Of a DNA stretch of 36,000 nucleotides, positions 1-10,579 are shown one piece after another; position 1 is the stretch's first letter; every line of letters starts with the position of its first letter. A program made the translations under genes and the position numbers. Below the pieces are notes generated by a model that saw only the letters and a program-made list of their open reading frames with translations, was not told the DNA's origin and did no database searches. The DNA is taken from the NCBI GenBank assembly GCA_012295275.1, contig CM022670.1:10686083-10722082 (forward strand), read 5' to 3'. The stretch comes from Chrysomallon squamiferum (lineage: Eukaryota > Mollusca > Gastropoda > Neomphalida > Peltospiridae).

Positions 1-1836
1 TTAATTTAGGCAGATTTTCTTTACTTTCAGATGATGAATACAGAAGTATTTGATTTGGTCTCAAAATTAAGGATTTATGTTAATTTTCAATGTTTGTTGA
101 GCTTTCAACTTTATAACTGGCAAAGAAATGATAGTAACAACATGTTTCACCTACATGTCAAGTTTAAAGTAATACCTACCTGCATACACCAGGAAAATAA
201 TGTTACTAGTCATTTATCACCGCCGTCAGTTTAATCATATATTACAGGCTCATTAATTTTTGTGAAAGTAGTTCCATATTCATTTCTGTTTGCTTGACAA
301 TTTATCAGTGTTTTCATGGTTATTGTACTAGACAGCTGCAATAAATAGACAATACCATTATGTTCTGCCAAACATAAAGTTGTTGTGCTGAATTTAGTAA
401 CTGCTGACTTTAAAAAGATTTATGAGCTGTTTTTAATTTTATTTATAATTTACTAATATTATTATTATTATTATTATTATTTCAAAACAACACTAACTGA
501 TTGATCTTCTCTGCATATTGTAAAAGTCTATATCATCATTTGTTACAACTGCTTTTTTTTTTTTTTTTTTTTGTTCAAGGGTGGGAGGCATCATTATTTT
601 AATAAGTTAAACCAAAGAAAATTGTGTTAAATTTCTTTAGATTAACCGTAGGTATATATTTGGAGGTGGGGATGGGTGGTTCATGCTTGTTATCATTAGA
701 GTTAAACCCTCATAAAGTTTCATTTTATCATCTAATTATTCTTTTTTGTCAGTTAAATCATTAGAGCAAAATCTTTTCATTTGAAAATTATACTGTTTCT
801 TAATGTTTGATGCATAAAGGCAGGAAAAAAAAATATCTAAATAAAACAAGATGAAAAATATTTTCCGTCATATTCATTGTGTTCAAATGTTAGTGATGGT
901 TATTACTCAGGGTTCAAACTATGGCACCATACACAGACATCTGTCTCACTAACCAACTCACATGGGTGTATAGTAGTGTTTGTTTCAATGTGCTGCTTTT
1001 TAGCTTACTCAACGTTAATGGACACTTAAAATCCAGGTTCAAAACCTTTCAGCAGTAATTTTCTTAAACCAATATCAGATTTCTCTGTACTATTCAAAAT
1101 TGTATGAGAGGTAAGTCTCAATACAAATTTGAAATGTCCTTTTCATTTTGTGCTTTAAAATTTAAACTGATATCTTGTCTTTAGGTTAATGTATCAGATC
1201 AAAGCTTTAAAAGACTTGAGACATGTTTACATGGAACAATTTTTAAATTTTTTCCCCTTCCTTTTTATTTATTTATTTTTTTATTTGAACAAATTAATGT
1301 TGAAATGTTAACCAAATCTAAAACCATTATGAAAATATTTAAACAGATAAAACCCTTATTAATATACCAGTTGTTTCAGGCATGCACTCATACTAACCTA
1401 TATACAAGTATTTTAAATGACATTTTCTTCTAAGTACCAGTACAAAGATATATATGCACAGCTATTAAAGTCTTACCAGCTATTAACATTTTTTGGTATG
1501 TTAGATGTGTTACATATATATATATATATGTGCACATCTAATATAAAAATGTGTGTGTACAGATTTTATCAGACTTGCACAGATCTACTTAGATACATGT
1601 ACATGTCTGATGATGTGTATTCTGATTGTACATGCATATGTAATTTACACATTCATGTATGGATGTATATATGTAAATGATGTGATCTTGTTGAATTTGT
1701 TGATTTAATCCAAGATATGCAGTATGTTTTAATTTATACATAGGATTGTGAAAACTAAAAAGATGTTTAAGAAATGGCTATTGTTGAATAGAAATTATTT
1801 TTCATGTGGGGGTTTATTCATGTTGATTGAAATTAT

Positions 1837-1842
1837 AATAAA
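1837..1842 (+). terminator. Candidate poly(A) signal AATAAA (proximal)
   Basis: A canonical AATAAA is followed 25-90 bases later by U/GU-rich sequence (TTGTTTTTCTCTTGTG and TTTGTGGTG), which fits a cleavage and polyadenylation site. It would give a shorter 3' UTR for the gene entering from the left. Confidence 0.35.
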
Positions 1843-2148
1843 CTGTTTGGCAACATACAAAGATCTTACTTGTTTTTCTCTTGTGAAGTAATGATTTTTG
1901 GAACTGTACAAAGCTGTTTGTGGTGATTTTTTTTTTAATGTATCCCTACATATAAATGCCCTGAGCAATGACGAATATTAGTACTTGAATCTGGAGATAG
2001 GTTTATTAAGCATTTGTGTCTGATTTCCTCAATTTTGGGTTAATTTAAATGATTAATTTTGGATCATTCATTTGTCTACAACTTAATAATAGGATTTTTT
2101 AAAGTATTGTTGAACTTTATTTATTTGTATATTCACTTTAATTTAAAT

Positions 2149-2154
2149 AATAAA
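2149..2154 (+). terminator. Candidate poly(A) signal AATAAA (distal)
   Basis: A canonical AATAAA is followed about 40-60 bases downstream by a G/T-rich stretch (GTTGAGGTGTGAGGGG), the usual downstream element. It also sits just before the plus strand changes from T-rich to A-rich, consistent with the end of a plus-strand transcript. Confidence 0.45.
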
Positions 2155-2401
2155 GAACAATTTTTACATATAAAAAAAAAGTAGTGCACCGAGTTGAGGT
2201 GTGAGGGGCAGGGAATAAATAATTTTAGTCTTCAGACACTTTGCTATAAAATGTCTAAATTTTCTTTTTATGTTCCTATTCAAAATCTAAGCCATAAAGC
2301 CTGTGTTAATTGATTTCTTAATGGGAAGATGCCTTAACACAATGCCCACTTTCACTTGTGTCAGAAACAAAGAATTTTAAGAAAGAATACAAATTTATAA
2401 G

Positions 2402-2407
2402 TTTATT
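2402..2407 (-). terminator. Candidate distal poly(A) signal for the GHDC gene
   Basis: TTTATT on the plus strand reads AATAAA on the minus strand. Reading on in the minus direction, a G/T-rich stretch follows within about 60 bases (around 2345-2365). It is the last such signal before the presumed convergent gene. Other TTTATT copies lie closer to the stop codon (for example near 4704), so alternative ends are possible. Confidence 0.3.
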
Positions 2408-4039
2408 GTACCAAACCAAAGTAGGAATTAAAACATCCACATCATAATTTAATTATACAAAACTGAATGTTAAACAAACTAAAATGTTTTAAGTAGATTA
2501 AAATGGATCCTAAACACACAGGGATAATTCAGATGTTCATTTGAGAAACATTTCAGACACACTAAATAGAAGCTAGAGCATTAAAATGGAACCCTAGTTA
2601 TAGTTTGATTAATTGAGAATAAATAATATAAAAAAAGGGCTTGGGTCATAATGCAAATATGAATAATTAAGCTAAATAATTAGGTTCAAAGATTTAAAGG
2701 AACATGCTCAAAATAATGTCTGGAAAATGAATTATAAAAGAAAAATTATAAATTTACTTTCCATTTTTAACTATTTTTGTTTTTGTATTTTCTCTCTCTC
2801 TGTCACTTATAACAAAACTGAATGGAATGTATGGGTAAAATGTATTTATCTTTTATTCATATTTAATGATGTTTTTCAAACTGCAGCAAATACTAAACAA
2901 TTTTTTATTATTATTATTATTTCTGTCATTAATCAACAATATAAAACATGCAAAAATAGAAAAATAACATTAAATAAACAACACAGCAGAAACTAAGAGA
3001 TCTAATGACAAAATTTGAAAGTTCCTGTGTCCAGCACCAATATATAAAAAAATATACATATATAAAAAAAAATATGGCTGGTCGAGGATGCAAAAAATAT
3101 TGGTAGAAAACAACTAGAAAATTTAAATTTAAAAAACAAAAAAAAATTTAAAAAGTAATTTAAAATAATTATAAATCAGAAAACTCTTTTATTATACCAA
3201 GTAATAAACCTTTTTCAAGATATGATCTGAAACTGAAATCATCAAATTTTTAAAATTATCCTTTGAAACCATGGTATATCCTGCTGCTGATCTAAACTGA
3301 TATGTTGTGTGTGGGGTGTGGTAATTATTTCTTTGTTCAGTTTAAATTTGGTGATAATGAAATTGCTCTTTAGTAAACACTGAATGTGTTTTTGTTGCAT
3401 ACTAGTTCACAGTACTGAATATAATGCCCCAATCTATTTTTTAAATATTTATCTTCACATTCATCCATCTGGAAATTTTAAATCATCAGTAGGATATTTA
3501 AGATATTATTTCATATATATATATATATAAAATAAAATTTAGTTAAAGGGGCTAAATGAATAACAAAACACTGTGAAAAAAAGAAAACAAATCTAAGAAT
3601 CTCTTTAGATACATTCTGAAAATAAGAAAGCCAAAAAATTACAACCTGACAAGCAGTTTGTCAAAAAATAAGAAATACATTTTGGATGTTAAACATTTCT
3701 TATAATTAAATAAAAGTACCATAAGAATGTTACCCTAATAAGAGTGTTTCAATAAGCAAACTAAAAATCTTAATATATTATGGTAAATTGTAAATTCTCT
3801 GAAAATGGCTGCCTCTGTTTTTTAAACATGAAAGGTTAGGGTAAAAGCTTTTTTCATTATAGAACACTTCAAGCTTTGCTTGTCATGGCATAACATTCTA
3901 TATGAATTATTTATTTCATCACGAAGGTTCGTTTTATTAACAATACTTCCATGATAGAAATGTTTATGTATGGTTATTAAGTTTTCAAACACAACAATAA
4001 CAACAACAAAAAAAAAATATATATATATATATATATAAA

Positions 4040-4074
<35 letters not shown>

Positions 4075-5422
4075 CACATAATAGTGCAATATGTTAATTA
4101 TTGGTCTTATTAAACTTTCAAATTGCTGAAAAATTGTTAACTGACCAAGAGAAATTGCAGTTTCATTATTATTTTATATTTTATTTATTTATTTTTTATT
4201 TTTTATTTTTTTCAATAAATTTAGGTAAATACAAATTGCTAATACAGGTAATAAAAAAAAAAAGTGAAAAACATCTTGCATAATTAAACATCTACAATTT
4301 TTTAATTTAAGTTAAAACAGAGTATGTCTAAAGACATTAAGGTTAGTTTCATTACCGTATGTTAATTGACAACTAAATATTTTTAATACACTAAGTTAGT
4401 TATTAAAAACAAAACTGAGTGATCTGTATGCATGTGGACATGGGTTTGCATATGCATATCTATGTATGTGTGTGTGACTGTCTGTAAAAATTATATTGTG
4501 TTTGTGTGCCTATGTATGAATGTACATGCATGTTGTATTTTTGTGTGCATGTGTCTTTGAGGATGAATGTACATGAAAGCTGTATTCTTATGTGCATGTG
4601 TTTGTATGTATGAATGTATATGTTATATGCTTGTGTGCATGTGTCAGTATGTGCATACACCATTAAGTGTCTACCTTGTTCATCTACATGCTGCATGCTG
4701 TTATTTATTTATAAAATGATGCACAACTACACAATATTATAAAAGTAATACAACATAAACCCAAAGTACCAAATGATTAGTCTATCTTGAATAAATGTTA
4801 TAAGCTGCTATTAAAATTTTGTTCTGCTTAAGCTGTTGATTATTATCCACATTTTCAGTTAAGAGTGCTCAAAAAAGTGTATGAACACTGTAAAAAGTGA
4901 AATTGATTCAGTGTCATAATTTAGTATTTCACTAAATTAGGCAGTTTTACAAAAATCTTTGTTTTGAACTTGATGAAAGACTTTTACATATATTCAAATG
5001 CACATGATTATCATATTACATTTTCTGTTTTAATAAAATAGGACTCACAAAAGTTTAGTATTTTTCACCAAAAAGTATAATTATTCCAGAATATATTTTA
5101 AAAAATCTGGTCTTCAATTTAAAACCACAGGTATTTAAACAAAACCGTGTTATGCTTCAAATCAAATTTAAGAAAAATGCACATTTCAAACAAGTCATTT
5201 TTCAACTTAAACCACTTGTATTTAAATAATACTTTAAAATAATAAGTTACATATCAAAGCCTGATTCTTTGACTATATATAACAAAACAAAAAAAATCCA
5301 GCTAGATTTTTAACTTACACACATTGTCAAAAAAACGCAATTCCTATTATAACATGGCTAACAAAAATGTATAAAATTCTTCAGTCACAGATTAAAAAAA
5401 ATATATTTTTAAAAACTAGTCT
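2408..5422 (-). other. Non-coding flank, probably the long 3' UTR of GHDC
   Basis: About 3 kb lies downstream of the GHDC stop codon with no recognisable coding exon on either strand. The plus strand is A-rich here, so the minus-strand transcript would be T-rich like the presumed UTR at 31-2175. It contains short (TA)n near 3513-3528 and 4019-4037, (AAT)n near 4041-4070, T/A tracts near 4170-4215, and the 47-bp repeat array at 4470-4660. Confidence 0.35.
4470..4660. repeat. Degenerate 47-bp minisatellite, about 4 copies
   Basis: The motif ATGAATGTAYATG recurs at 4516, 4563 and 4610, exactly 47 bases apart, each time preceded by a TGTGTGCATGTG-like block. Divergent flanking copies extend the array to about 4470 and 4660. 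The unit is built from ATGT/GTGC words, so it probably grew out of a (TATG)n/(TG)n microsatellite. 47 is not a multiple of three, and the open frame across it is not a protein. Confidence 0.7.
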
Positions 5423-8400
5423 TTAAGTACTCAAATCCATTAGAAATTTGATATGCTCCTTCTTTTTGAGAACTCTCGGTACCTTGTATTGGTTTGGTGA
5501 TGTAGATGATGTTTCAAGCATGCGATGCCTCAGTGCCTGAAATGAGCCTGGTTTTACGACGAAGACCTTCATGCTGCCAATGCTGCCTTTCTTTCTGAAC
5601 GAATAATACACGTAGGACTGAGAACACAAAGTTTCATCAATCTAGAGTGTAAAAAAAAAAAAAAAAAAAAAAAAATCAAGGAAGAAAAAAATGAAGTTGT
5701 AATAAAACAGAATGTTATACAGTACACATTATAGCTAACAACAATACAATCGGATTGTTTATTTAGGGTGCACTTCCCTGCAGATATAAACATAGACACT
5801 GTGGATTGATTATACAGTTTGCAGAGCACAGGCCAGATTGGGAAATACTTCATGAAATGCACCAAAAAAGGTCAATACTGCAACCCACTCCATCTGAGAT
5901 TAGTGAATGTTTGAATGTGAATAAAAATATTCTGAACCAATATATAAAAGTATAATTAAAAAAAAGATGAAAAAAGAAAGTGTTACACTAGTGTACTATA
6001 TTTTGTTTTTGTGTATCTGTGATTTCGTGTCATGGGTTTGTTTGTGTTTTCAACTTACAACAAGTTTTGTTATAGATGAAAAATGTGTGTGTAATTGTGC
6101 TTGTCTGCATTTTCAATTGTTTAATGTCCTGTCTAAAATGACAGTTATTAATTAAAAGTCATTCAATGTACCATATCCTTCTGCTTGTCAATCAGAGTAC
6201 AGCCAGTATCTCCACTTTCAGATTCCAGTTCCAGGAAAACATAGTAACATGGAGCAAGACCACCACCTAATACAAAACAGAGTAATATTCAAACTTTCAA
6301 CAAAAAAAAAAAACAATAATAATAATAATAATAATAAAAGGTGTTTGTTAAATAAAAAAAAAGTATTTAAAAAACACATTAGAAGTACAAACTATTTACA
6401 AAAAAATATTATTTGTTACTTAGGACTCATTAATAACATTTGAATTTACAAAAAAAAAAAAAAATAATAATAATATCTATTTAATAAAAATGTAACAGCC
6501 ATGATGCTTGCAGCTTTCTAAAAGGTACAATTTTGTTTATCTTGTACCAAATCAACTATTATCATTTTTTTTATAAAATTTAATGGACGCTTTCATGTAG
6601 TCCATATCCTTATGTGCTTCTCAGTAAAAGGAAGAACATTTTCACAACATAAAATAAAGAGTAAAAAAATGCAAGAATAAAATGCCATTATGAAGATTTT
6701 GTTTACTGAACATAATCCAGATGAAGTTTTATTTTCTTTACATAAAATTGCATTTGCTTGATTTAAAAATGCTGATTTGATTAAATTTAATACTGAAACT
6801 TATTTTAGTTGATGAAACAGTCTGTTGTTAATCCAAAGACTTTGATTATAATCAAGACTATAATTACATTTGCCCCTGTTTAATATTCAGAAAAACAACA
6901 AAGCATATCGGTCACAAATCTACCATTATCTACTAATTTAAGTACTAATTTACAAATACCAGCTTTCACTCCAGCATCTTCAGCATATATACTTTCTGTA
7001 CAGCTGTAGTCAACCAACTTTCTTCCTGGCCATTTGGCCACAGTATCACTCAGAGCTTTGTAAAAGGTAGCTTCCGATGTCTTTTCAGCACGAACACTCA
7101 GAAACTGGCCTTGTCTGTAGCAGATAATATCGTAAACATAGGTAACAGATGCTCACATAAAGTGAAAACTGGCAGTTTAATAGTGTTTTATAACCATGAA
7201 GTTATTATCAGTGAAATGATGAACAGATGTTTTAAAACAGAAAATGTGCAGAATAGTATCATTTTAACCACAAAATTATTATGACTGGAACAGTTATCAT
7301 CCAAATATTATTACTGATCATGCAACAGCAAAAATAATAATTACACACACACACACACACAGAATAAAATGTTAATTTGATTAAATTTATTACTGAGAAT
7401 TGTGATAGGATTATTAAAATAGGAACAAGTGTTAACAAAACAGTTTGTTGTTAATCCAAAAATTATGATTTTAATGAAGCCTATAAATTTTGGTAATTAT
7501 GTAGAACTTAAGTTGCATCATTCTCCCAAAGTGACAGTGTTTGAATACATTAAAGAAACAATGTGCTTTGTAATTCAGTGGAACTGATTAATGTAAATGA
7601 TTAATGCAGATCACAAATAATGTATTTTGTGAAAATAAAATGTTGTGTAAAAAAATAAAAATAAAAGGATTTAATTCAACTAAGACAGATTGAAAGAACA
7701 TAACTAAAAATAAACCACTGGAGCATACAAGAAATTTATCTTGAAGAATTTTTAAAAAAAATAAAATGTCTTTAAATTTATCTGGACTGTATTGCATTTT
7801 ACAATGGAAATAAAACATTAATAATAAAAATTAATTTTACTAGCCTGTACATAAACTTGATTACTGGACACTGGTTGTGAAATCCTACAACTTTGATGAC
7901 ATCGCCAAAGCGATATCGATAGAGACAGGATAAATTAGTCAGCACCATTTCATACTCTGTGTCCTCCTTTAACTACAAACAAAAATATTAAATATATTTT
8001 AAAATAAAAATACTAAATGTTCTAAAATAAAAATAATAATTGTTAAAAAACAGAAGGATGAAAGAAAAATATATGAGTTTTAATTATGTTTTCTGCTGTA
8101 TTATTTAGCTAAATATTAAATAGTGAAATAAAACTGTATTAATTTTGGGGGCTTTTCATGTTAGTGTCACAGAGAAATTACAGTAAAATAACAACAACAA
8201 CAAACAGAATATAATAATAATAATAATAAAAAAAGAAAGACTGGTATCCTCACGCAAAGAAAAAAAACACACACACACATACACACACACACACACACTT
8301 ACTGTTGACTATTTTGTAGAAATGGGTCAAATTTAAAATATTTACCTGATGCATGAGCAGTGTTGGTGGTTGAAGTTGATCAGTTACATCTATGGGAATA

Positions 8401-10268
8401 AACTCAAAGAACTGAGTTGTAGGCAGAAGCAAGTACTGACTGGGCAGGTGTGGCCAGATATTAACACCCAGGAGACCTTCTGTAGCTGCGTATATTGGAG
8501 AATACAGAGGTACACCCTTCAAGTAGGTTTCTCTTAGTTTATCTCCTGAAGATTTAGACAGAAGAACTCAACATAAGCTTCAAAGTTAATAAATTCTTAA
8601 TGACACACAACATATAATTATTAATAAGGGTTAGTAGATGTCAGACATAGTTAATGTTATTAAAATTATAATGATAATAATAATAATGATAATAGTGATT
8701 ATAATAAACAATAACAACAACATTAATTTAAAATAGTAATAATAATAATAATAATAATAATAGTAACAATAACAATAATAAAAACAATAACAATAAAACA
8801 ACTGCTTTTAATGACTGATTTATTTTTATCAGACATCTATAGCATGTACTAAAAAAAATTAAGTATAACTGTAATAGACTTTGAATTTCATGACATGTAG
8901 TATGAGGTAAATAGACAACATTAAAGTATCCAATCATTAAAAAATTTCTAAAGAAAAAATTAATTCTACCCACTCAGATGTTGCTGTAATTTGTTTGTGT
9001 GTAATGTGTGGCAAATTTGATATGAGAAATATTTCCAGCATTAGGTCAATAATTTCATAGAAAGTTACATCAGTACCCAACAGATAACCGAGACAGATAG
9101 ACCCAAAAGAAAAATATCCTTATACCATATAACTGAAAAGTTCCAGTATCTGCACCAACAACAAAACAAAGCTCAGGCCATATTCTTGAAACCAATCCCA
9201 CAATTCCTTGTTGATATGCTCTTTTAAGTTCTGCAGCTCTTTCAGGATCGGGTTTCAAAAATGTCTCTAACTCGCTTCTGATTTTATCATCTATCTTCAG
9301 TGACGAGTTTAGTGTTCCACATTCAATATCCTGCACCAGATTTGCCCAGTTGTGTTCCATTGTCCTAAAAGCATTGAACACCAGGGAAGAGAAGTTGGCT
9401 TCAATGCGCCCTAGATGTCTGTCTTTGAGACTGAACAACAGGTGAACATACAGTGCCTCAGGTTCTGTCATTATTTCGTATCCTATTTTAGGAGTTGAAT
9501 ACAAGTGTATAATTGACTTGGAGTTGGAAGGCGATGATGACACTGGACCAATGGGAATGCCTGCTTCTGAGACCCTCCTCCTCGGATTGTAGAATATCTT
9601 AAAACTTTTCACTAGTTTCCTGGCAAAGTTGAATTCTTCGGCCATTTTCGCGCTCACAATCGCAATGCCATTGGCCAGGAAGAGAAACGTCTGCCTCTGA
9701 AGGGTGGGCAGAATGTTGCTTTTTCCTGAAGTGCCTGACGTGACGGAGAAAGCGACTGGCTGATCGGCAGTGAGGACGTTGACCTCTCCCTTCATCATGC
9801 GCTCTATGTAAGACTCATAATGGCTGTATCGCGTCAGAGGATGTGCTTTTTGGAAATCTTCAACTGACTGGATGCCATAGAACTTGTACAGTTTTCCGTA
9901 TTCGGTGTTTTCGTTATATCGAATCTGATTGAGCAGTAAGTTCTTCTGCACCTCAGCAACATTCTTTGTCGCCTTCTCCAACTTTCTGACCATGAAGACA
10001 CTCAGCCATAATGGTATGTTCTGGGCCACATAATGTCTTGCTGCTCCCAGAAACGTCTGGTCCTTGAGAACTCGTCTTCGCTGAATGTCCACAGACAAAC
10101 ATGCCAAGATTACACCAAGGACGATCAGTAAAAATGGCAGCAGGTAGAAGAGGAAAAGAACAGAAAGGACAACAAGAACAAACAAGGCTGCAAGAAAAAA
10201 GTTTAGAGAAATGTACAAATTATGAAATTATAAAATATATTGTGTACCTGAATAAAGTAATTAGAATA

Positions 10269-10324
<56 letters not shown>

Positions 10325-10579
10325 ATATATTTATAGTTATATTTACACATTGTGCAAGGATCATAAAACTGGGGAAATAAAACCTCATTACTGAAAAATA
10401 ACAGCTAAAACAGAAATAATATACAATTTTTAATGCCTGTATTTAAATTTTCAAAATTAAGTATAAACTGAAAAGCAAAACATAAAAAATTTAAGATGAT
10501 TATTGAAAAATGTTCTTTAAACAGCATTTTTCAGTAATTGTTTTAAAGTCTTACCTTTGAACTTCGTCATTGAATTCAT
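5423..10579 (-). CDS. GHDC: GH3 domain-containing protein (GHDC-like), 7 coding exons, 627 aa
   Basis: Coding exons in transcript order: 10579-10555, 10187-9126, 8545-8346, 7972-7845, 7114-6960, 6266-6172 and 5641-5423. They join in frame to 1,884 bases. The ATG at 10579 has an in-frame TAA at 10597-10595; a possible acceptor (TTCCAG) 9 bases upstream hints at a spliced 5' UTR. Residues 9-42 form a long hydrophobic segment followed by QRRR, a likely ER/membrane anchor. The GH3 domain fills the rest, with SVTSGTSGK (about 156-164), IYAATEG (380-386) and LYRYRFGDV (446-454), equal to the three ATP/adenylate motifs of GH3 acyl-amido synthetases. FHNQCP and FMYR.G.FLSVR follow. The tail (VPRVLKKKEH) matches the conserved GH3/GHDC C-terminus. 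Plant GH3 enzymes adenylate carboxylic acids and join them to amino acids; the animal substrate is unknown to me. All introns are GT-AG except intron 4 (7844-7115), which appears to be GC-AG. Confidence 0.93.
5642..6171 (-). other. GHDC intron 6
   Basis: Donor ATG|GTACAT at the 6172/6171 edge and acceptor CTCTAG at 5644-5642, phase 0. Contains a 25-base A tract at about 5650-5675. No other feature seen. Confidence 0.85.
6267..6959 (-). other. GHDC intron 5, with A tracts and (AAT)n
   Basis: Donor GCTG|GTATTTG and acceptor TATTAG|GTGG. Contains A-tract/(AAT)n blocks at about 6300-6338 and 6449-6474. No coding signal of its own. Confidence 0.85.
7115..7844 (-). other. GHDC intron 4, probable GC-AG intron
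   Basis: Exon 4 ends TACAG and the intron starts GCTAGT; the acceptor is CTACAG at 7120-7115. Joining here gives FMYRQGQFLSVR, which aligns without a gap to the conserved GH3 pattern F.CR....LS. A GT donor exists six bases earlier (GT at 7850-7849) but would delete two residues, including the conserved arginine. A (CA)9-10 tract lies at 7343-7361 and an A-rich stretch near 7640-7670. Confidence 0.75.
7973..8345 (-). other. GHDC intron 3, with (CA)n
   Basis: Donor CATCAG|GTAAAT and acceptor TTGTAG|TTA, phase 0. Holds a (CA)n tract at about 8267-8298 and (AAT)n near 8210-8230. Confidence 0.85.
8546..9125 (-). other. GHDC intron 2, with an interrupted (AAT)/(AAC) tract
   Basis: Donor TATATG|GTATAAGG and acceptor TCTTCAG|GAGAT, phase 1. 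About 8673-8800 is an interrupted ATA/ATG/AAC trinucleotide run. Confidence 0.85.
10188..10554 (-). other. GHDC intron 1, with long (GT)n
   Basis: Donor CAAAG|GTAAGA and acceptor TTTCTTGCAG|CC, phase 1. The intron splits the short first coding exon (8 codons) from the membrane-anchor exon. It contains a perfect (GT)26-27 at about 10270-10323. Confidence 0.85.

Larger units (their letters stand above)
31..2175 (+). other. Putative terminal exon and 3' UTR of an upstream plus-strand gene (partial)
   Basis: A pyrimidine-rich tract ending in CAG at 28-30 looks like a splice acceptor. If the exon starts at 31 in the frame with two leading bases, it codes for a short acidic tail (DEYRSI after a split codon, with D also possible) and stops at TGA 51-53. 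Another frame runs from ATG at 31 to 234, but its second half does not look protein-like. The rest, to about 2175, is T-rich on the plus strand, lacks coding features and ends with two AATAAA signals, as expected of a long 3' UTR. The upstream gene cannot be identified from seven residues. A (TTA)n tract near 460 and a T tract near 551-572 lie inside. The acceptor is visible; the gene assignment is inference. Confidence 0.35.

Noticed and set aside
1417-1680. 87-codon plus frame rich in Tyr, Cys and His
   Set aside because: Arises from (TA)n and TGTACATG-like words in the presumed 3' UTR; no motif.
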